A stretch of DNA of 64,000 nucleotides from Eisenbergiella tayi (GTDB lineage: Bacteria > Bacillota > Clostridia > Lachnospirales > Lachnospiraceae), in the NCBI RefSeq assembly GCF_001881565.1, contig NZ_MPDJ01000002.1, positions 544,599-608,598 on the forward strand, given 5' to 3'. Made by a program: the position numbers and the translations under genes. Shown in pieces: positions 25,022 to 35,525 of the stretch (the first letter of the stretch is position 1; each line of letters begins with the position of its first letter). The notes under the pieces are model-generated. The model did no database searches. It had not been told where the DNA came from and was given only the letters and a program-made list of their open reading frames with translations.

Positions 25022-26311
25022 TTATTTATATAAAGCGACATTTACTCTAAAAAAATCATTTTTATATTCATATACAATCTTACCTTCATATTTTTCTAAG
25101 GCATAGTTAATACTCTGTAATCCTATACCATGCTCTCCAATATTTTTTTTAGATGTAATTAACCTTCCATTATTTCCTATCATTAACTCACTGCAACTAT
25201 TTTCCATGTATAGCATAATTCCAAATGATCTGTTTTCTATCCTAACATCAATTTTTCTTTTACCTTCCACCTTTTTACATGCTTCTATTGCGTTATCCAA
25301 AAGATTCGCTAAAATGCTGCACCAGTCCCTATCATTAATAAAAGAATCTGATATATCATCAGATATTATTTTTATTCGTATATTATGCTCTATTGCCCTA
25401 TTAATTTTCTCTTCAATCAATGTATCAACTACAATATTTCCTGTGTCAATTTTTTTGTTTATATCCAGACAAGACTTTCGTATATCTGATATATATGCTA
25501 ATGCCCGATCTGCCCCATCTCTTTTCAATATTCCTTCAAGAACAATAAAATGATTTTCGATATCATGGATAAGAATATTTCTTTCATTGTAAAAAATAAG
25601 AGCTTTTTTATTTTTTTCTTCCAGCATCATTGCTTTTTCTTCCAAAAACAATCTATCATTTTTCCCTTTCAAATATATAAACATTATAATAATTGAAAAA
25701 GTTAAACACATATAAATAAATAAAAAAATAAGAAAACTTCTAACAGTGATACTCTCTTCTTTTCTTGTAAAAATAATATCGCATTGAATTAGACTTATAT
25801 ATTCAATAATAGGTATTATGCAAAATAATTTCCACTTTTGATTATATATATCTATCATTTTATTTCGGTTCCGATAAATTATAAATAAGATAATAAGTAC
25901 TAGTCCTCTGCTTATTAAATATATCACTATTCTTCTTATATCAACTGTATACAATAACCAAGTATAACTTTGGTCATCAAAAATATAATCATATAAAATA
26001 ACAAAAAACAAATCTAAAACATAAATGCTTTCATAAAAGATACTTAAAAACAGAAAAACGTCTCTCCACTTAACACGAAATCTATAAATACATAATAAAA
26101 AAGATACACCTATCTCAAATAAAACATATAATCTGGAATACATTACAAAATGCCGTTGCAAAACCAATAAACCAATACTCACGCCGACAAATATATACCA
26201 TAATACTAACATGCCCGGATACATTTTTCTTTTTTCATTCCATTTACCACCAAGAAAAAAAGGGATGCATATTTCACAAGAACATATTAATCCTTGAATC
26301 AATTCCATCAT
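25022..26311 (-). CDS. AgrC/ComD-like sensor histidine kinase
   Basis: 429 aa. Residues 1-205 hold six membrane helices, the peptide-sensing layout of AgrC-type (HPK10) kinases. A coiled linker leads to the phosphoacceptor motif LIHDIENHFIVLEG (His in H-D-I-x-N-H), then the GHKL ATPase with N-box LANLLDNAIEACKK and G-box GIGLQSINYALEKYEG. The start overlaps the regulator stop by 4 bp, so both are one transcript. It probably senses a secreted peptide from this locus. Confidence 0.9.
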   Translation of the reverse strand: MMELIQGLICSCEICIPFFLGGKWNEKRKMYPGMLVLWYIFVGVSIGLLVLQRHFVMYSRLYVLFEIGVSFLLCIYRFRVKWRDVFLFLSIFYESIYVLDLFFVILYDYIFDDQSYTWLLYTVDIRRIVIYLISRGLVLIILFIIYRNRNKMIDIYNQKWKLFCIIPIIEYISLIQCDIIFTRKEESITVRSFLIFLFIYMCLTFSIIIMFIYLKGKNDRLFLEEKAMMLEEKNKKALIFYNERNILIHDIENHFIVLEGILKRDGADRALAYISDIRKSCLDINKKIDTGNIVVDTLIEEKINRAIEHNIRIKIISDDISDSFINDRDWCSILANLLDNAIEACKKVEGKRKIDVRIENRSFGIMLYMENSCSELMIGNNGRLITSKKNIGEHGIGLQSINYALEKYEGKIVYEYKNDFFRVNVALYK

Positions 26312-27051
26312 ATTCTCATTCCCCTTTTATCTGTGCCGAATTCATGCAAGTAGTATATGTTCATACGTTCTCTTATTTCATGTATCCGTTCCCTACTAGC
26401 CAGTTTTTTTTCACCATTGCTTAATTCTATCTCTCTGGAACTTATTTTCTTTATATGGGACAAATTAATAATATAGCCCCTTTCAACAAAAACAAACTCA
26501 TCATCACTTAATTTCTCTGCTACTTTCCTCAACGATATTCGCTCTTGTGTTTCACCGTCTTTTAATACAAATTTTGCATTTTGGCCCTCTTTATAAATAT
26601 AAATAATGTCATCATATGATATTTTTTCAATACGCGAATTAGTCTGAATAACATATATACTTTCTCTGTATTCTTCTAAGTTCAGCAATAATCTATCCAT
26701 AACGTCAGGAAGTTCTTCCCTAATATCTTCTTTTGAAATAAAATCAAAGGCTTTTACTTTATATCCGACCCGTATAAATTCTTTATGCGATGTTAAAAAC
26801 ACTACTCTTACAAGTTTATCATTTTCTCTAATTTTATAAGCCAATTCTATTCCATTCATCTGTGGCATTTCTATATCAAGAAAACAAATATCAAATTTCT
26901 TTTTTTCTGTAAAGTCGAGATATAGCAATTCCGGGTTCTGATAAAATTCTACCTTACAATAAATTTTCTTACTTACAATATAACTGTGTATCAATTTATT
27001 TATTAGTTCAAGAAACTCTTTATTATCATCCACAAATGCAATATTTATCAT
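26308..27051 (-). CDS. AgrA/ComE-like LytTR response regulator
   Basis: 247 aa. Receiver domain with acidic pair in AFVDDNKEF, phosphoacceptor Asp in FDICFLDIEMPQMNGIELA and conserved Lys in FDFISKED. LytTR DNA-binding domain at about 135-235, with ISYDDIIYIYKEG, FVFVERGYIINLSHIKKI and GEKKLASRERIHEIRERM. It partners the kinase that follows. Its own promoter carries a 21-bp-spaced direct repeat (27216-27250), consistent with autoactivation. Confidence 0.92.
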   Translation of the reverse strand: MINIAFVDDNKEFLELINKLIHSYIVSKKIYCKVEFYQNPELLYLDFTEKKKFDICFLDIEMPQMNGIELAYKIRENDKLVRVVFLTSHKEFIRVGYKVKAFDFISKEDIREELPDVMDRLLLNLEEYRESIYVIQTNSRIEKISYDDIIYIYKEGQNAKFVLKDGETQERISLRKVAEKLSDDEFVFVERGYIINLSHIKKISSREIELSNGEKKLASRERIHEIRERMNIYYLHEFGTDKRGMRI

Positions 27052-27174
27052 TTTAACTTACCTTCCTTCTGTAAGCTATTATGTTGAAAAAAACAGTATC
27101 CCAAAGGCCCGGATTAACAATAAAGCGTTTTTTATATCGTCATCATGCTACTGTCCATGAATACTTTAGACTGA

Positions 27175-27250
27175 ATTATATTATATACTTCCAGTAAAAA
27201 AACAAATTATTCTGTCCGTCAATTGCTTGTTTTTGGCCGTCAATGCTTGA
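27175..27250 (-). promoter_or_regulatory. Two-component promoter with 21-bp-spaced LytTR-type direct repeats
   Basis: On the minus strand ATTGACGG occurs twice with starts exactly 21 bp apart (plus-strand CCGTCAAT at 27216 and 27237). LytTR regulators bind two such half-sites about two helical turns apart. TATAAT-type -10 boxes (27175-27180, 27180-27185) lie downstream and no good -35 is present where the repeats end, as expected for an activator-dependent promoter. The half-site differs from the AgrA consensus, so binding is inferred from spacing and position. Confidence 0.65.
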
Positions 27251-27796
27251 TTTAAGCACAAAAATTTAGCTTCTTTCCTCTTAACAGGCTTATTTGTAAA
27301 TGCTCCATAATCCATGGGCTGACTTGTGACTGATTTTATACGATGCAGATCTCATCAAATCTACTTTAAAACTCCAGAATGACGATATTAGAACGTTCCT
27401 CTATCCAGAAATGCAACTGTACAGAAATCTGCTGACCGGCCATGCAGAACCGACTTTTTCTGCTCTACTATCCCTTAGAAAAGGGGCTAACCAGCGGGGG
27501 AGACGGGTGCCGCTATCTCTGCTTCGCTTTCAACGAGGCAGAGATGACCATAGATCGAGATCCGCATTCCCTGAACCGGAACTGAAGGATATCTTCTTGA
27601 AACCATACAAACGTGAAAAAAAGAAAACAGAAAGAAGACAGGAAGAGAGCAAAGATGTTCCGGTGACTGTGGTTGCCCATACCCTGTCGGAAGAAGAACT
27701 GCTCCCCGTCAGACACCTCGCCGGACAGGGGCAGAAATCCTGCATACGTTCCCTGCACAATTCCTGCCCCAAAGATTAAAAACACTGTTATTCTAA
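27251..27796. other. Gene-poor spacer with a possible decayed membrane gene and a hairpin
   Basis: A minus-strand open frame (27513-27785) starts MFLIFGAGIVQGTYAGF and has a hydrophobic middle, which could be the N-terminal piece of a membrane protein, but its 3' part runs through an inverted repeat (ATCTCTGCTTCG / CGAGGCAGAGAT, near 27515-27545) and there is no clear family match. The GC content changes from the AT-rich RiPP cluster to the glycan locus in this stretch. Confidence 0.35.
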
Positions 27797-30232
27797 TTAC
27801 GCAAAGACTTCCACCTTATGCACCCCCACAGCCCGCTCCGGGAATCGGACGCAGACATATCTCGTCTTCTCTCCCGGCAGACGAACCGTCAGGAAATTAT
27901 CAATATTGGCCTTCTCCGAAGCATAGATGCTGCGATATGTTTTCCGGTCATCCGTCAGCAGTATCTCATAATCCGCATTTGTCACTTCCGCGAAGACAAC
28001 CACCACGCTCTGAATCTCCTTCGTGCCTTCCAGATCCACCAATACCATACGTTCCGTATCATCCTCTGCCGGTCTCCAGTAGGTCTTCATATCCCCATTT
28101 GTCACGTTCCGGGCCGGATGCTCTTCCTCTGCGCTTGTACAGAATACCGGACGGTTGATGGCAATATTATCAAGGCTTCTGCGCTTCGGTTCATCACACA
28201 CATAAGGCGGGGGCTGAAGCTCCACACGCGCGCAGCCCTCCGGCGCTTCTTCACCAAGCACCTGAATCCTGATTTCGTCACAGAGCAGTCCCTCACAGAC
28301 TGCATGCACCACCGTCTCTCCGCCGTCATAAGCACGAAGCGTGATGGCTCCAAGCCCCTGAATCAGATTCTCCTTCCCGGAAGACAGGATGAAGTTTTTA
28401 CCAGTCGGGAATCTGCCCGGTCCGGAAACTACTGTAAGCTCTATCTGCGGATTACAGTCGATTCTCTCACCCGCTTCATTCAGCACCTCCGCCACTATCT
28501 TCACATCCTCCGTACCGTCACATTTCATAGTAAGACTGCTCGGTGTCAGACGAACTCTATGGGGTACGCCTTTCTTCGGTATTTCCGGACGAGGGACGCC
28601 TGCCAGATTCTCACGATACCAATACCATGTATCCAGAGGCAGTCTGTAATAATCGATCATCCCCATATGTCCCATATTTCCCAGAATACTGCCATGATGG
28701 AATGCACACCACAAACACTTGCCGCTTCTCCAGGGATAGTCCTCTTCCACACCGTCTCTGTATCTGTGAATAAACTCTCCCGGACGATCAAGCACACTGC
28801 TTCCATACTCGGATACAAAATTCGGGAATCCCGGATTCAGGAAGATGGATGCACCATCACCATTATACCCCGCAATATCACCCAGAGTATCGAAGCCTCC
28901 TCTCTGCGCACCGCCCACTGCCGCCGGACGGGAGTCATCCAGTATGTGACTGTACTCCACTAATTTCCTCACAAGCGCACGTGCCTTATCAAGCACTTCC
29001 AGTGCGGAGAAAAACGGTTCATTGCACATACTCCACACGATGATACTGGGATGATTGCGGTTCACCCGAATCATCTCACTGAGTGTCTGCATGCAGCCTG
29101 CCTCAAATTCTTCTTCATCTTCTTCATTCACAGGATAACCGCTTGCCGTCCAGTACCCCTCTTCTTTCACACCTCCGGTTCCCCAGAAACAGTTCTCCGA
29201 CCAGAAGAGGATTCCCTGTCTGTCACATTCTTCCGCAAAATACGGATGATGGGGATAATGGGAACCGCGAATGAAGTTCATTCCGCATTCCTTCACCATA
29301 GCGATATCTCTCGCAATGGCCGTATGCGTTACGGCATCCGACCATCCCGCCTGATCTTGATGTACATTCGCGCCATGAATATCATAATGCTCCCCATTTA
29401 AGAAAAAGCCCTTATCCGCCGTAAATTCAAAATATCGAATACCAAATTCCGTCTCGTAAGTATCCACGGGCACATCGTCCACATATACCCTGCTGACCAT
29501 GGTATACAAATTCGGCGTATCCGGATGCCACAACTGCGGATCAGCAAGGAACTGTTCCTGTACCACCGTCGTCATATTCTCCGGCGCGATGGAAAACGCG
29601 CTCTCCATCCTGCCCGCCTCTTCCCCTTTATACAGAAGGATGGATTCCAGCCTGCCGTCTGCCTGCACGGAAGAAGTATTCTCCACCTCCGTCTCCGCCA
29701 CGATACGCGCCCTTCCTGCGGACACCTCCGGCGTCGTCACCCGCGTACCGTACCATGCCACGTGCACTTTCCCTTTCACGATGAGGCTCACATCCCTGTA
29801 AATACCGCCATTAAAAACATGTTCGCCGCCTCTGGGCGCGATTCTCGGATTCCACAGGTTGTTCACGCGCACGAAAATCAAATTGGCCCCAGGCCGTACA
29901 AATGAAGTAATATCTATCAAAAATGCCGTATAACCGCCCCTGTGCGTGCCCGCAAGTTCTCCGTTCACATAGACTTCCGTGTCCTGAAAGCTTGCCTGGA
30001 ACTCCAGATACAGCTTCTTCATATCAAAACCAGTCTCTATCTGCAGCCATTTACGGTAGCATCCATATCCTATATAAAATTGCTTTTCCATGAAATACGG
30101 AATCCCAAAAGAATGCGGAATCCCGATATCATACCATTCCCTATCATCATATTCCGGCGTTTTCGCCTCCGGAAAATCACCATGCATGAATTTCCAGTTT
30201 TTGTTAATTAAAATTTTCTGTTCCTGTTCCAT
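27797..30232 (-). CDS. Glycoside hydrolase family 2 enzyme with C-terminal discoidin-like domain
   Basis: 811 aa from ATG 30230-30232, preceded by AGGAGAG. The GH2 layout is complete: sugar-binding beta-sandwich (residues ~20-170), immunoglobulin-like domain (to ~275), and TIM barrel with acid/base Glu in IVWSMCNEPFFS and nucleophile Glu in FVSEYGSSVLDR. The last ~130 residues (from RSLDNIAINRPVFCTSAEEE) look like an F5/8 type C carbohydrate-binding domain. No signal peptide, so it acts on imported oligosaccharides. Beta-galactosidase or beta-glucuronidase activity is likely; GH2 specificity cannot be read from sequence. Last gene of the glycan locus. Confidence 0.88.
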   Translation of the reverse strand: MEQEQKILINKNWKFMHGDFPEAKTPEYDDREWYDIGIPHSFGIPYFMEKQFYIGYGCYRKWLQIETGFDMKKLYLEFQASFQDTEVYVNGELAGTHRGGYTAFLIDITSFVRPGANLIFVRVNNLWNPRIAPRGGEHVFNGGIYRDVSLIVKGKVHVAWYGTRVTTPEVSAGRARIVAETEVENTSSVQADGRLESILLYKGEEAGRMESAFSIAPENMTTVVQEQFLADPQLWHPDTPNLYTMVSRVYVDDVPVDTYETEFGIRYFEFTADKGFFLNGEHYDIHGANVHQDQAGWSDAVTHTAIARDIAMVKECGMNFIRGSHYPHHPYFAEECDRQGILFWSENCFWGTGGVKEEGYWTASGYPVNEEDEEEFEAGCMQTLSEMIRVNRNHPSIIVWSMCNEPFFSALEVLDKARALVRKLVEYSHILDDSRPAAVGGAQRGGFDTLGDIAGYNGDGASIFLNPGFPNFVSEYGSSVLDRPGEFIHRYRDGVEEDYPWRSGKCLWCAFHHGSILGNMGHMGMIDYYRLPLDTWYWYRENLAGVPRPEIPKKGVPHRVRLTPSSLTMKCDGTEDVKIVAEVLNEAGERIDCNPQIELTVVSGPGRFPTGKNFILSSGKENLIQGLGAITLRAYDGGETVVHAVCEGLLCDEIRIQVLGEEAPEGCARVELQPPPYVCDEPKRRSLDNIAINRPVFCTSAEEEHPARNVTNGDMKTYWRPAEDDTERMVLVDLEGTKEIQSVVVVFAEVTNADYEILLTDDRKTYRSIYASEKANIDNFLTVRLPGEKTRYVCVRFPERAVGVHKVEVFA

Positions 30233-30379
30233 TGCAATTCTCTCCTGTTTTCCTTCTGAACATCCGGAAATAAAGGAAACGGCTATCCTCTTTCCTGCCG
30301 CAAATCCATTCCTGATATGCAGCAGCGAAAGAGGATACAGTCCATCTCCCAAAGCTATTTATTTTACAGCTGCCGCAGG

Positions 30380-32677
30380 TTAAAATACAATTTCATATGC
30401 TTTCCCTGCTTCCAGCTCCACAGAATACCCGAATTCTTCCTTTTCCCAGGTAAGCGTTTCGTCCTGGCAGGAAATCCGCTCGGGTACCTCACCGACAAAC
30501 AGCGTTCTGCGGCTCTTATCCGCACGGATTTCTGCTTTCTGCAACGTTCCGTTCTTCCATTCCATATCCACTTCCAGGCCGCCTCTTGCGCGCAGGCCCT
30601 TCACCTCGCCGTTCTTCCACTTAGGAGGAAGCGCAGGCAGGAAATGCACCCCTGCGTGGCTCTGCAGCAGACATTCCGCCATACCGGACAGAAGTCCCAG
30701 GTTACCGTCAATCTGAAATACGTTTCCGGCATTCAGCAAGCTTTCCGTCAAGCTCTTATGAAACATTCTGTCAATGGCAGTCTGTGCACCTTCTCCGTTT
30801 AAGAATCTGGCAAAGAAAGCAATATGCCATGCACCGCCCCAGCCCGTCGCTTTCGCGCCGTGTTCAATTCTGGAGTCCAGGGATTTTCTGGCCGCTTCAT
30901 AGATCTCCTTATCCTTATTCCAGGAAATCTCATCCCCCGGAAATACTGCCCACAGATGAGAAGTATGTACCATATTCGGAGTGAGTTCTTTCTCTTCCCA
31001 CGCCCATTCCTTCAATCTGCCTATAGAATCGATCTGATTGGGGCGAAGTTCTCTGATGATTCTCTCAAAATCCGCTTTATAAGGACTTTCAATGCCCAGT
31101 ATCTTCGCTGCCTCCAGACAAGCACTCATCAATCCTCTTATGATCTGATTATCCATAGTAGGTCCTGCGCAGATCGGCGTATCGGAACCGTCTTCCAAAA
31201 CGAACCTGTTCTCCGGAGATACCGAAGGGCAGGTCACCAGATACCCTTCCTTGTCCTTAATCAGGAAATCCACGAAGAAGAGTGCAAACTCTTCCATCAC
31301 GGGATATTCTTTTCTCAGGAAATCCTCATCTAAGGTAAAAAGATAATGCTCCCACAGATGCATTGCCATCCATGCGCCGCCCATCTGCCAGAATGCCGCA
31401 GCCGCATACATATCCTGCGTACCGCAGTCTCCATAGATATCGGTATTGTGATGGCACATGGTTCCCCTGCAGCCATACATTCTCTTCGCCACATCCCGTC
31501 CTCTTTCCTGTACCGTATGAATCAGGTCAAAAAGAGGTTCATGGAGTGTGGACAGATTACAGATTTCCGCAGGCCAGTAATTCATCTGCAGATTGATATT
31601 CGTCGTATATTTGCTCTCCCAACTGGGACAAAACTCATGATTCCAAATACCCTGCAGGTTCATGGCCGTCGCGCCCTCTCTTCCGGCAGATACCATCATA
31701 TATCTAGCATACTGGAAATACATTCCTGCTTTCTCGTCCTCAGGAAGCGCAAGCGTACATCTTTTCATATAAGAGGTGAAATCCGCAATATGGTCAGCCC
31801 TGATATCAGCATACCCCTTTGCACGCGCTGCCGCAAGAGAAGACTTCACATTGCCGACAAAATCTTCTTCCCTGTTATCCGTAGAAGCCACCAGATAAAT
31901 TACGACCTCGCCCGCTTCATGGGCAACCAGCTTCGCATAACAGTCCTCAATTCGTCCATCCGTCACCACAGTCAGGCCGCAGGCAAATCTTGTACCATTT
32001 TCATCCCCCTCCATCATCAGGGTATGGCCATTTTCGGTATAGATTCTCTCACATCTGGTCACAGGCCATACACCGGCGCTGACGAATTTTCCCGGTCTCC
32101 TGTCATCAGGCAGCCTCTGATCCGTAAAAGGGACACGATTGAGCAGCATATCCAGCCGGATTGCTTTCTCCCTATCGCTCTTTAAGCGGATACAGAGTAC
32201 TCTGTCCGGATTACTGACGAACATTTCCCTTGTATACTGTACTCCCTTATCTTCATGGGAAATGCAAAGAATCCCCTCTTCCATGTTCAAATCAGATACA
32301 TAATTCTCACCGTCGGACTCCGGCAGCCAGCCCATCTGGAATGGAAGCGCGGTATTTAACGCAAGGTTGAGTTCACCCAGGGGTGAGAAATTCCTCATAT
32401 TGCCAGGAGCGGATACCATATGAGAAAACATCAGCTCCTCCGCTTCTTCGAACTTCCTGTCAAAAATCAGTTCCCGGACCTCTTTCAGATGCTCTTTTGC
32501 GTTGGGATTGATTCTGTCCCTGAATTTGCCATGCCACAGAGAATCCTCATTCAACTGGATTCTGTCCTTGGCAGTATGTCCGTACACCATGGCACCCAGG
32601 AATCCGTTCCCCATGGGCGTTGCGTCCAGCCAGCGTGAGCCGGCCTCTTTTCTGATAAAATGTTTCTGTACATTCAT
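30380..32677 (-). CDS. GH95 alpha-L-fucosidase-type glycoside hydrolase (copy 1)
   Basis: 765 aa from ATG 32675-32677; a longer frame upstream runs into the terminator hairpin at 32702-32734 and is not used. The N-terminal domain has [14 protein letters not shown] and [12 protein letters not shown]. The (alpha/alpha)6 barrel has [15 protein letters not shown] with the paired Asn that assist catalysis in GH95, VSPENRF with the catalytic-type Glu and [12 protein letters not shown] with the late Asp. No signal peptide. It releases alpha-1,2-linked L-fucose or L-galactose from imported glycans. Paralogous to 38916-41147. Confidence 0.9.
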   Translation of the reverse strand: MNVQKHFIRKEAGSRWLDATPMGNGFLGAMVYGHTAKDRIQLNEDSLWHGKFRDRINPNAKEHLKEVRELIFDRKFEEAEELMFSHMVSAPGNMRNFSPLGELNLALNTALPFQMGWLPESDGENYVSDLNMEEGILCISHEDKGVQYTREMFVSNPDRVLCIRLKSDREKAIRLDMLLNRVPFTDQRLPDDRRPGKFVSAGVWPVTRCERIYTENGHTLMMEGDENGTRFACGLTVVTDGRIEDCYAKLVAHEAGEVVIYLVASTDNREEDFVGNVKSSLAAARAKGYADIRADHIADFTSYMKRCTLALPEDEKAGMYFQYARYMMVSAGREGATAMNLQGIWNHEFCPSWESKYTTNINLQMNYWPAEICNLSTLHEPLFDLIHTVQERGRDVAKRMYGCRGTMCHHNTDIYGDCGTQDMYAAAAFWQMGGAWMAMHLWEHYLFTLDEDFLRKEYPVMEEFALFFVDFLIKDKEGYLVTCPSVSPENRFVLEDGSDTPICAGPTMDNQIIRGLMSACLEAAKILGIESPYKADFERIIRELRPNQIDSIGRLKEWAWEEKELTPNMVHTSHLWAVFPGDEISWNKDKEIYEAARKSLDSRIEHGAKATGWGGAWHIAFFARFLNGEGAQTAIDRMFHKSLTESLLNAGNVFQIDGNLGLLSGMAECLLQSHAGVHFLPALPPKWKNGEVKGLRARGGLEVDMEWKNGTLQKAEIRADKSRRTLFVGEVPERISCQDETLTWEKEEFGYSVELEAGKAYEIVF

Positions 32678-32701
32678 AGGAAACACCCTGCCTTTCTTTT
32701 T

Positions 32702-32734
32702 TAAAAAATGAGGGCGTCCGGGGGACACCCTCAT
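32702..32734 (-). terminator. Terminator after the solute-binding protein gene
   Basis: ATGAGGGTGTCC and GGACGCCCTCAT form a long stem on the minus strand, followed by TTTTTTAAAAAAG. It separates the highly expressed transport genes from the GH95 and GH2 genes, so these would depend on partial read-through. Confidence 0.85.
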
Positions 32735-32761
32735 TTCCAAAATGAACTCGCTTATTTGATT

Positions 32762-34552
32762 TTATTTTGCTGCATTTGCCATATAAGCATCATAATACTT
32801 CTGATAGGTATCGATGTACTGCTGCACATTCATCTTCTCCAGAGTTGTCAGATACTCATCCCACTGGGTCTCAATATTCAGATCGCCAGTGATAAACTGT
32901 ACCAGAGCCTGATTTACATAACCGCCGATCTGCAGGGTTGCTTCGCTGATAATCTGCGCATCAGAGCCTTCGAATACCAGGTTTGGAACCAGCGTCTCAA
33001 GTGCAGGCTCGTAGGGCTGATACAGCTCGCCTGCCTTCTGCAGATAGAACTCGGTGTCATGATCCGGATCCGGAACCTTCACTTCGCCGCGTGCTCTTGC
33101 AGAGGACCATCTTACGGATGCGTCAGATGCCCAACGATAATGTTTGCCGTTTTCGCCGGAGTAATCCTTTGCATAGCCATTTCCAAGCCAGTCATAGTCT
33201 TCAGGAATAATCAGCTTTTCAACAGTAGGAGTTCCACCTGCAAGGGAGGTTCCTTCATTGGTAAAGTTCCAGCCAAGGCCTTCCGGACCATAAGACTGTA
33301 CATTGTTGGCTTCCGCACTTGCAAGGAAGTCCAGAAGTGCGGTTACGATTACAGGATATTCACAGGTAGAGGAAATACTTCCGATACCCATGCCGAAGTA
33401 GTTGTCAAGACCTTTTGTACAAAGTCTTACACCGTCAGGGCCTTCTACAGGTGCGAATACTTCCCAGTTCTGCCACTCACCATCCTTATTTGCCCAGAAC
33501 TCATCATCGGTCTGAGGGCCGCCTGCAGGGTAAACAGCTACCAGAGGCGTCTCATTCTTCAGTGTTGCAGCGAACTGTGTATTGTCCTGTGTAAAGGTCT
33601 GAGGATCCAGAAGTCCTTCGGAATACAGCTTATTGATGTAACGAAGCGCTTCTCTGTACTCATCCTTCATTACAGAATACTCAATCTTACCATCGTTTAC
33701 TACAAGACCTGCTGCGACAGTAGGGTTGGTATTGCTCAGAGGGTTATTACACTGTATGAAAGAGTTAATCATCCATACCGTAGGATCAGAAGCCCAGCCG
33801 CCAATGAAACCGCTCATGGGAACTTCATCCGCAAGGCCGTTGCCGTTGGGATCTTCGTTTTTCACCTTCTTCAGGTACTCATACAGTTCATCCGTAGTCT
33901 CAGGAATATGGCCGTCGTTCAATGCTTCTACCCAAGGCATATAGATGTACATTCTGTTCTGATAACGGCAATGGAAACACTCATTGTTATCGCCGTAAGT
34001 ATAGATATTGCCATCTGACATAACGAGGTCTGCCCTTCTCATGGGGCTCTCTTCATTCATTGCGTTCCAGTTAGGAGCGTCTTCCAGCAGGTCATTCATA
34101 GGAATGATTAAGCCCTGCCGACCGTAGTCCTGAAGCTCGGTCTTGGTCCAACCGGTTGCCAGGAACAGATCCGGCAGATTTTTGGGGTCAGTCATTACAA
34201 GATTCAGCTTCGTCTTTGCATCATCGCCGTCTACATCATATACGAAATTCAAATGAATGTTGGTCTTTTCCTCAATCCAGTCGGTTACGTAATTGTTCTG
34301 ATAAGTTCCGCCGCCAGTCAGGGATGCATAAACGAATACGTCAATTGTCAGCTTCTCTTCCAGAGGGAAGGTAACATCGCTTACGCGTTCGAATGCGAAG
34401 GGATCGCCGCTTGCAGCTTTTCCGCTATCCGTTGTCCCTCCCGTTGCTGCAGGAGTATCCGTACTGCCGCAGCCTGCCAGGAGAGAAACGCCGAGCGCCA
34501 GTACGGCTGCCGTTGAAAGCAGTTTCTTTCCCCATAATGTTTTCTTTTTCAT
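32762..34552 (-). CDS. Extracellular solute-binding lipoprotein (LplA-like)
   Basis: 596 aa. Lipoprotein signal: basic start, hydrophobic segment, lipobox LLAGC, then a Ser/Thr/Gly-rich linker. The mature protein has the long type-1-like binding fold common to LplA/YtcQ proteins of Firmicutes (for example FPLEEKLTIDVFVYASL at the start, and DLPDLFLATGW-like NLPDLFLATGW). It captures an oligosaccharide outside the cell for the two permeases next door. No ATPase gene is present, so a shared MsmX/MsmK-type ATPase is likely. Confidence 0.92.
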   Translation of the reverse strand: MKKKTLWGKKLLSTAAVLALGVSLLAGCGSTDTPAATGGTTDSGKAASGDPFAFERVSDVTFPLEEKLTIDVFVYASLTGGGTYQNNYVTDWIEEKTNIHLNFVYDVDGDDAKTKLNLVMTDPKNLPDLFLATGWTKTELQDYGRQGLIIPMNDLLEDAPNWNAMNEESPMRRADLVMSDGNIYTYGDNNECFHCRYQNRMYIYMPWVEALNDGHIPETTDELYEYLKKVKNEDPNGNGLADEVPMSGFIGGWASDPTVWMINSFIQCNNPLSNTNPTVAAGLVVNDGKIEYSVMKDEYREALRYINKLYSEGLLDPQTFTQDNTQFAATLKNETPLVAVYPAGGPQTDDEFWANKDGEWQNWEVFAPVEGPDGVRLCTKGLDNYFGMGIGSISSTCEYPVIVTALLDFLASAEANNVQSYGPEGLGWNFTNEGTSLAGGTPTVEKLIIPEDYDWLGNGYAKDYSGENGKHYRWASDASVRWSSARARGEVKVPDPDHDTEFYLQKAGELYQPYEPALETLVPNLVFEGSDAQIISEATLQIGGYVNQALVQFITGDLNIETQWDEYLTTLEKMNVQQYIDTYQKYYDAYMANAAK

Positions 34553-34621
34553 GTTTTTTCCTCCTTAAAATTTTTATAAACAACGGGTCTCCCCGATTGA
34601 TATATAAATTTACAATTCCTC

Positions 34622-35512
34622 TTAACCCTTTACAGAACCAATCATGACACCCTTTACAAAATACTTCTGTACAAAAGGATAGATAATCATCAAAGGCAGA
34701 CTGCTGATGATAATCGTTCCGTATCTTAACATCTGGCTTAAGAACTGATTCTCCATTACCACCTTCGGATCCACTGCGGAATTACCGAAATCCACCTGGG
34801 ACATCAGCAGGATTCTTCGAAGAACCAGCTGCAGCGGATATTTCTCCTGGGAGTTGATATAAATCAAAGGATTGAAGTATCCGTTCCAAAGCGCAACCGC
34901 CACCCACAGACAAAGCACTGCAATAATGGGCATGGACAGCGGAATAGCAATCTTTGTGAAAAACTTGAAATCAGAACATCCGTCCAGCTCCGCCGCCTCC
35001 TGCAGTTCTTTGGAAATCGTCTGATGGAAGAAGGTTCTCGCCACTATGATATTGTAAGCATTCACTGCCGTAGGCAGCACCACCGCCCAGATAGTATCGA
35101 CCATACCAAGATTGCGGACCAACAAATAAGTAGGGACCAGACCGCCATTAAACATCATAGTAAACAGAAACAGCTTCATCAGTATACTGCCGCCGCGGAA
35201 ATCACTTCTGGAAAGCGGATATGCCGCAAAAAGCGTAAGTACGATACTGATAATAGTTCCCACAAAGGTATATATAATGGAATTCAAATAACCTGTCCAA
35301 ATAGCATCATATTTGAATACTGTCTTATAGCTGAGCAAAGTCGGTTCTACCGGTAAAAATTTCACTCGTCCTGACATCAGCGCTTCTCCGGAACTGAAGG
35401 AACAGCTGACTACGTAAATCAACGGATACAGTACAACAATCGAAAATAAGGCCAGTAATATGTAATTAACAAAATAAACTACTTTATCCTGTGTAATCTT
35501 CTTGTTTTTCAT
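34622..35512 (-). CDS. Carbohydrate ABC permease (LplC/YtcP-like)
   Basis: 296 aa, six membrane helices. The cytoplasmic EAA loop that contacts the ATPase reads ELQEAAELDGCSDFKFFTKI then AIPLSMP near residues 165-195. Family end KYFVKGVMIGSVKG is typical of LplC-type permeases. Pairs with the permease encoded just upstream to form the import channel for the glycan bound by the lipoprotein. Confidence 0.93.
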   Translation of the reverse strand: MKNKKITQDKVVYFVNYILLALFSIVVLYPLIYVVSCSFSSGEALMSGRVKFLPVEPTLLSYKTVFKYDAIWTGYLNSIIYTFVGTIISIVLTLFAAYPLSRSDFRGGSILMKLFLFTMMFNGGLVPTYLLVRNLGMVDTIWAVVLPTAVNAYNIIVARTFFHQTISKELQEAAELDGCSDFKFFTKIAIPLSMPIIAVLCLWVAVALWNGYFNPLIYINSQEKYPLQLVLRRILLMSQVDFGNSAVDPKVVMENQFLSQMLRYGTIIISSLPLMIIYPFVQKYFVKGVMIGSVKG

Positions 35513-35525
35513 TTTCCCTGCCTCC

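Noticed and set aside
27411..27779. 122-codon plus-strand ORF in the spacer before the GH2 gene
   Set aside because: Very basic composition with low-complexity Lys/Glu/Arg and no start signals; overlaps a hairpin.
32708..34018. 436-codon plus-strand ORF
   Set aside because: Lies wholly antisense to the solute-binding protein gene and has no recognisable domain or start signals.
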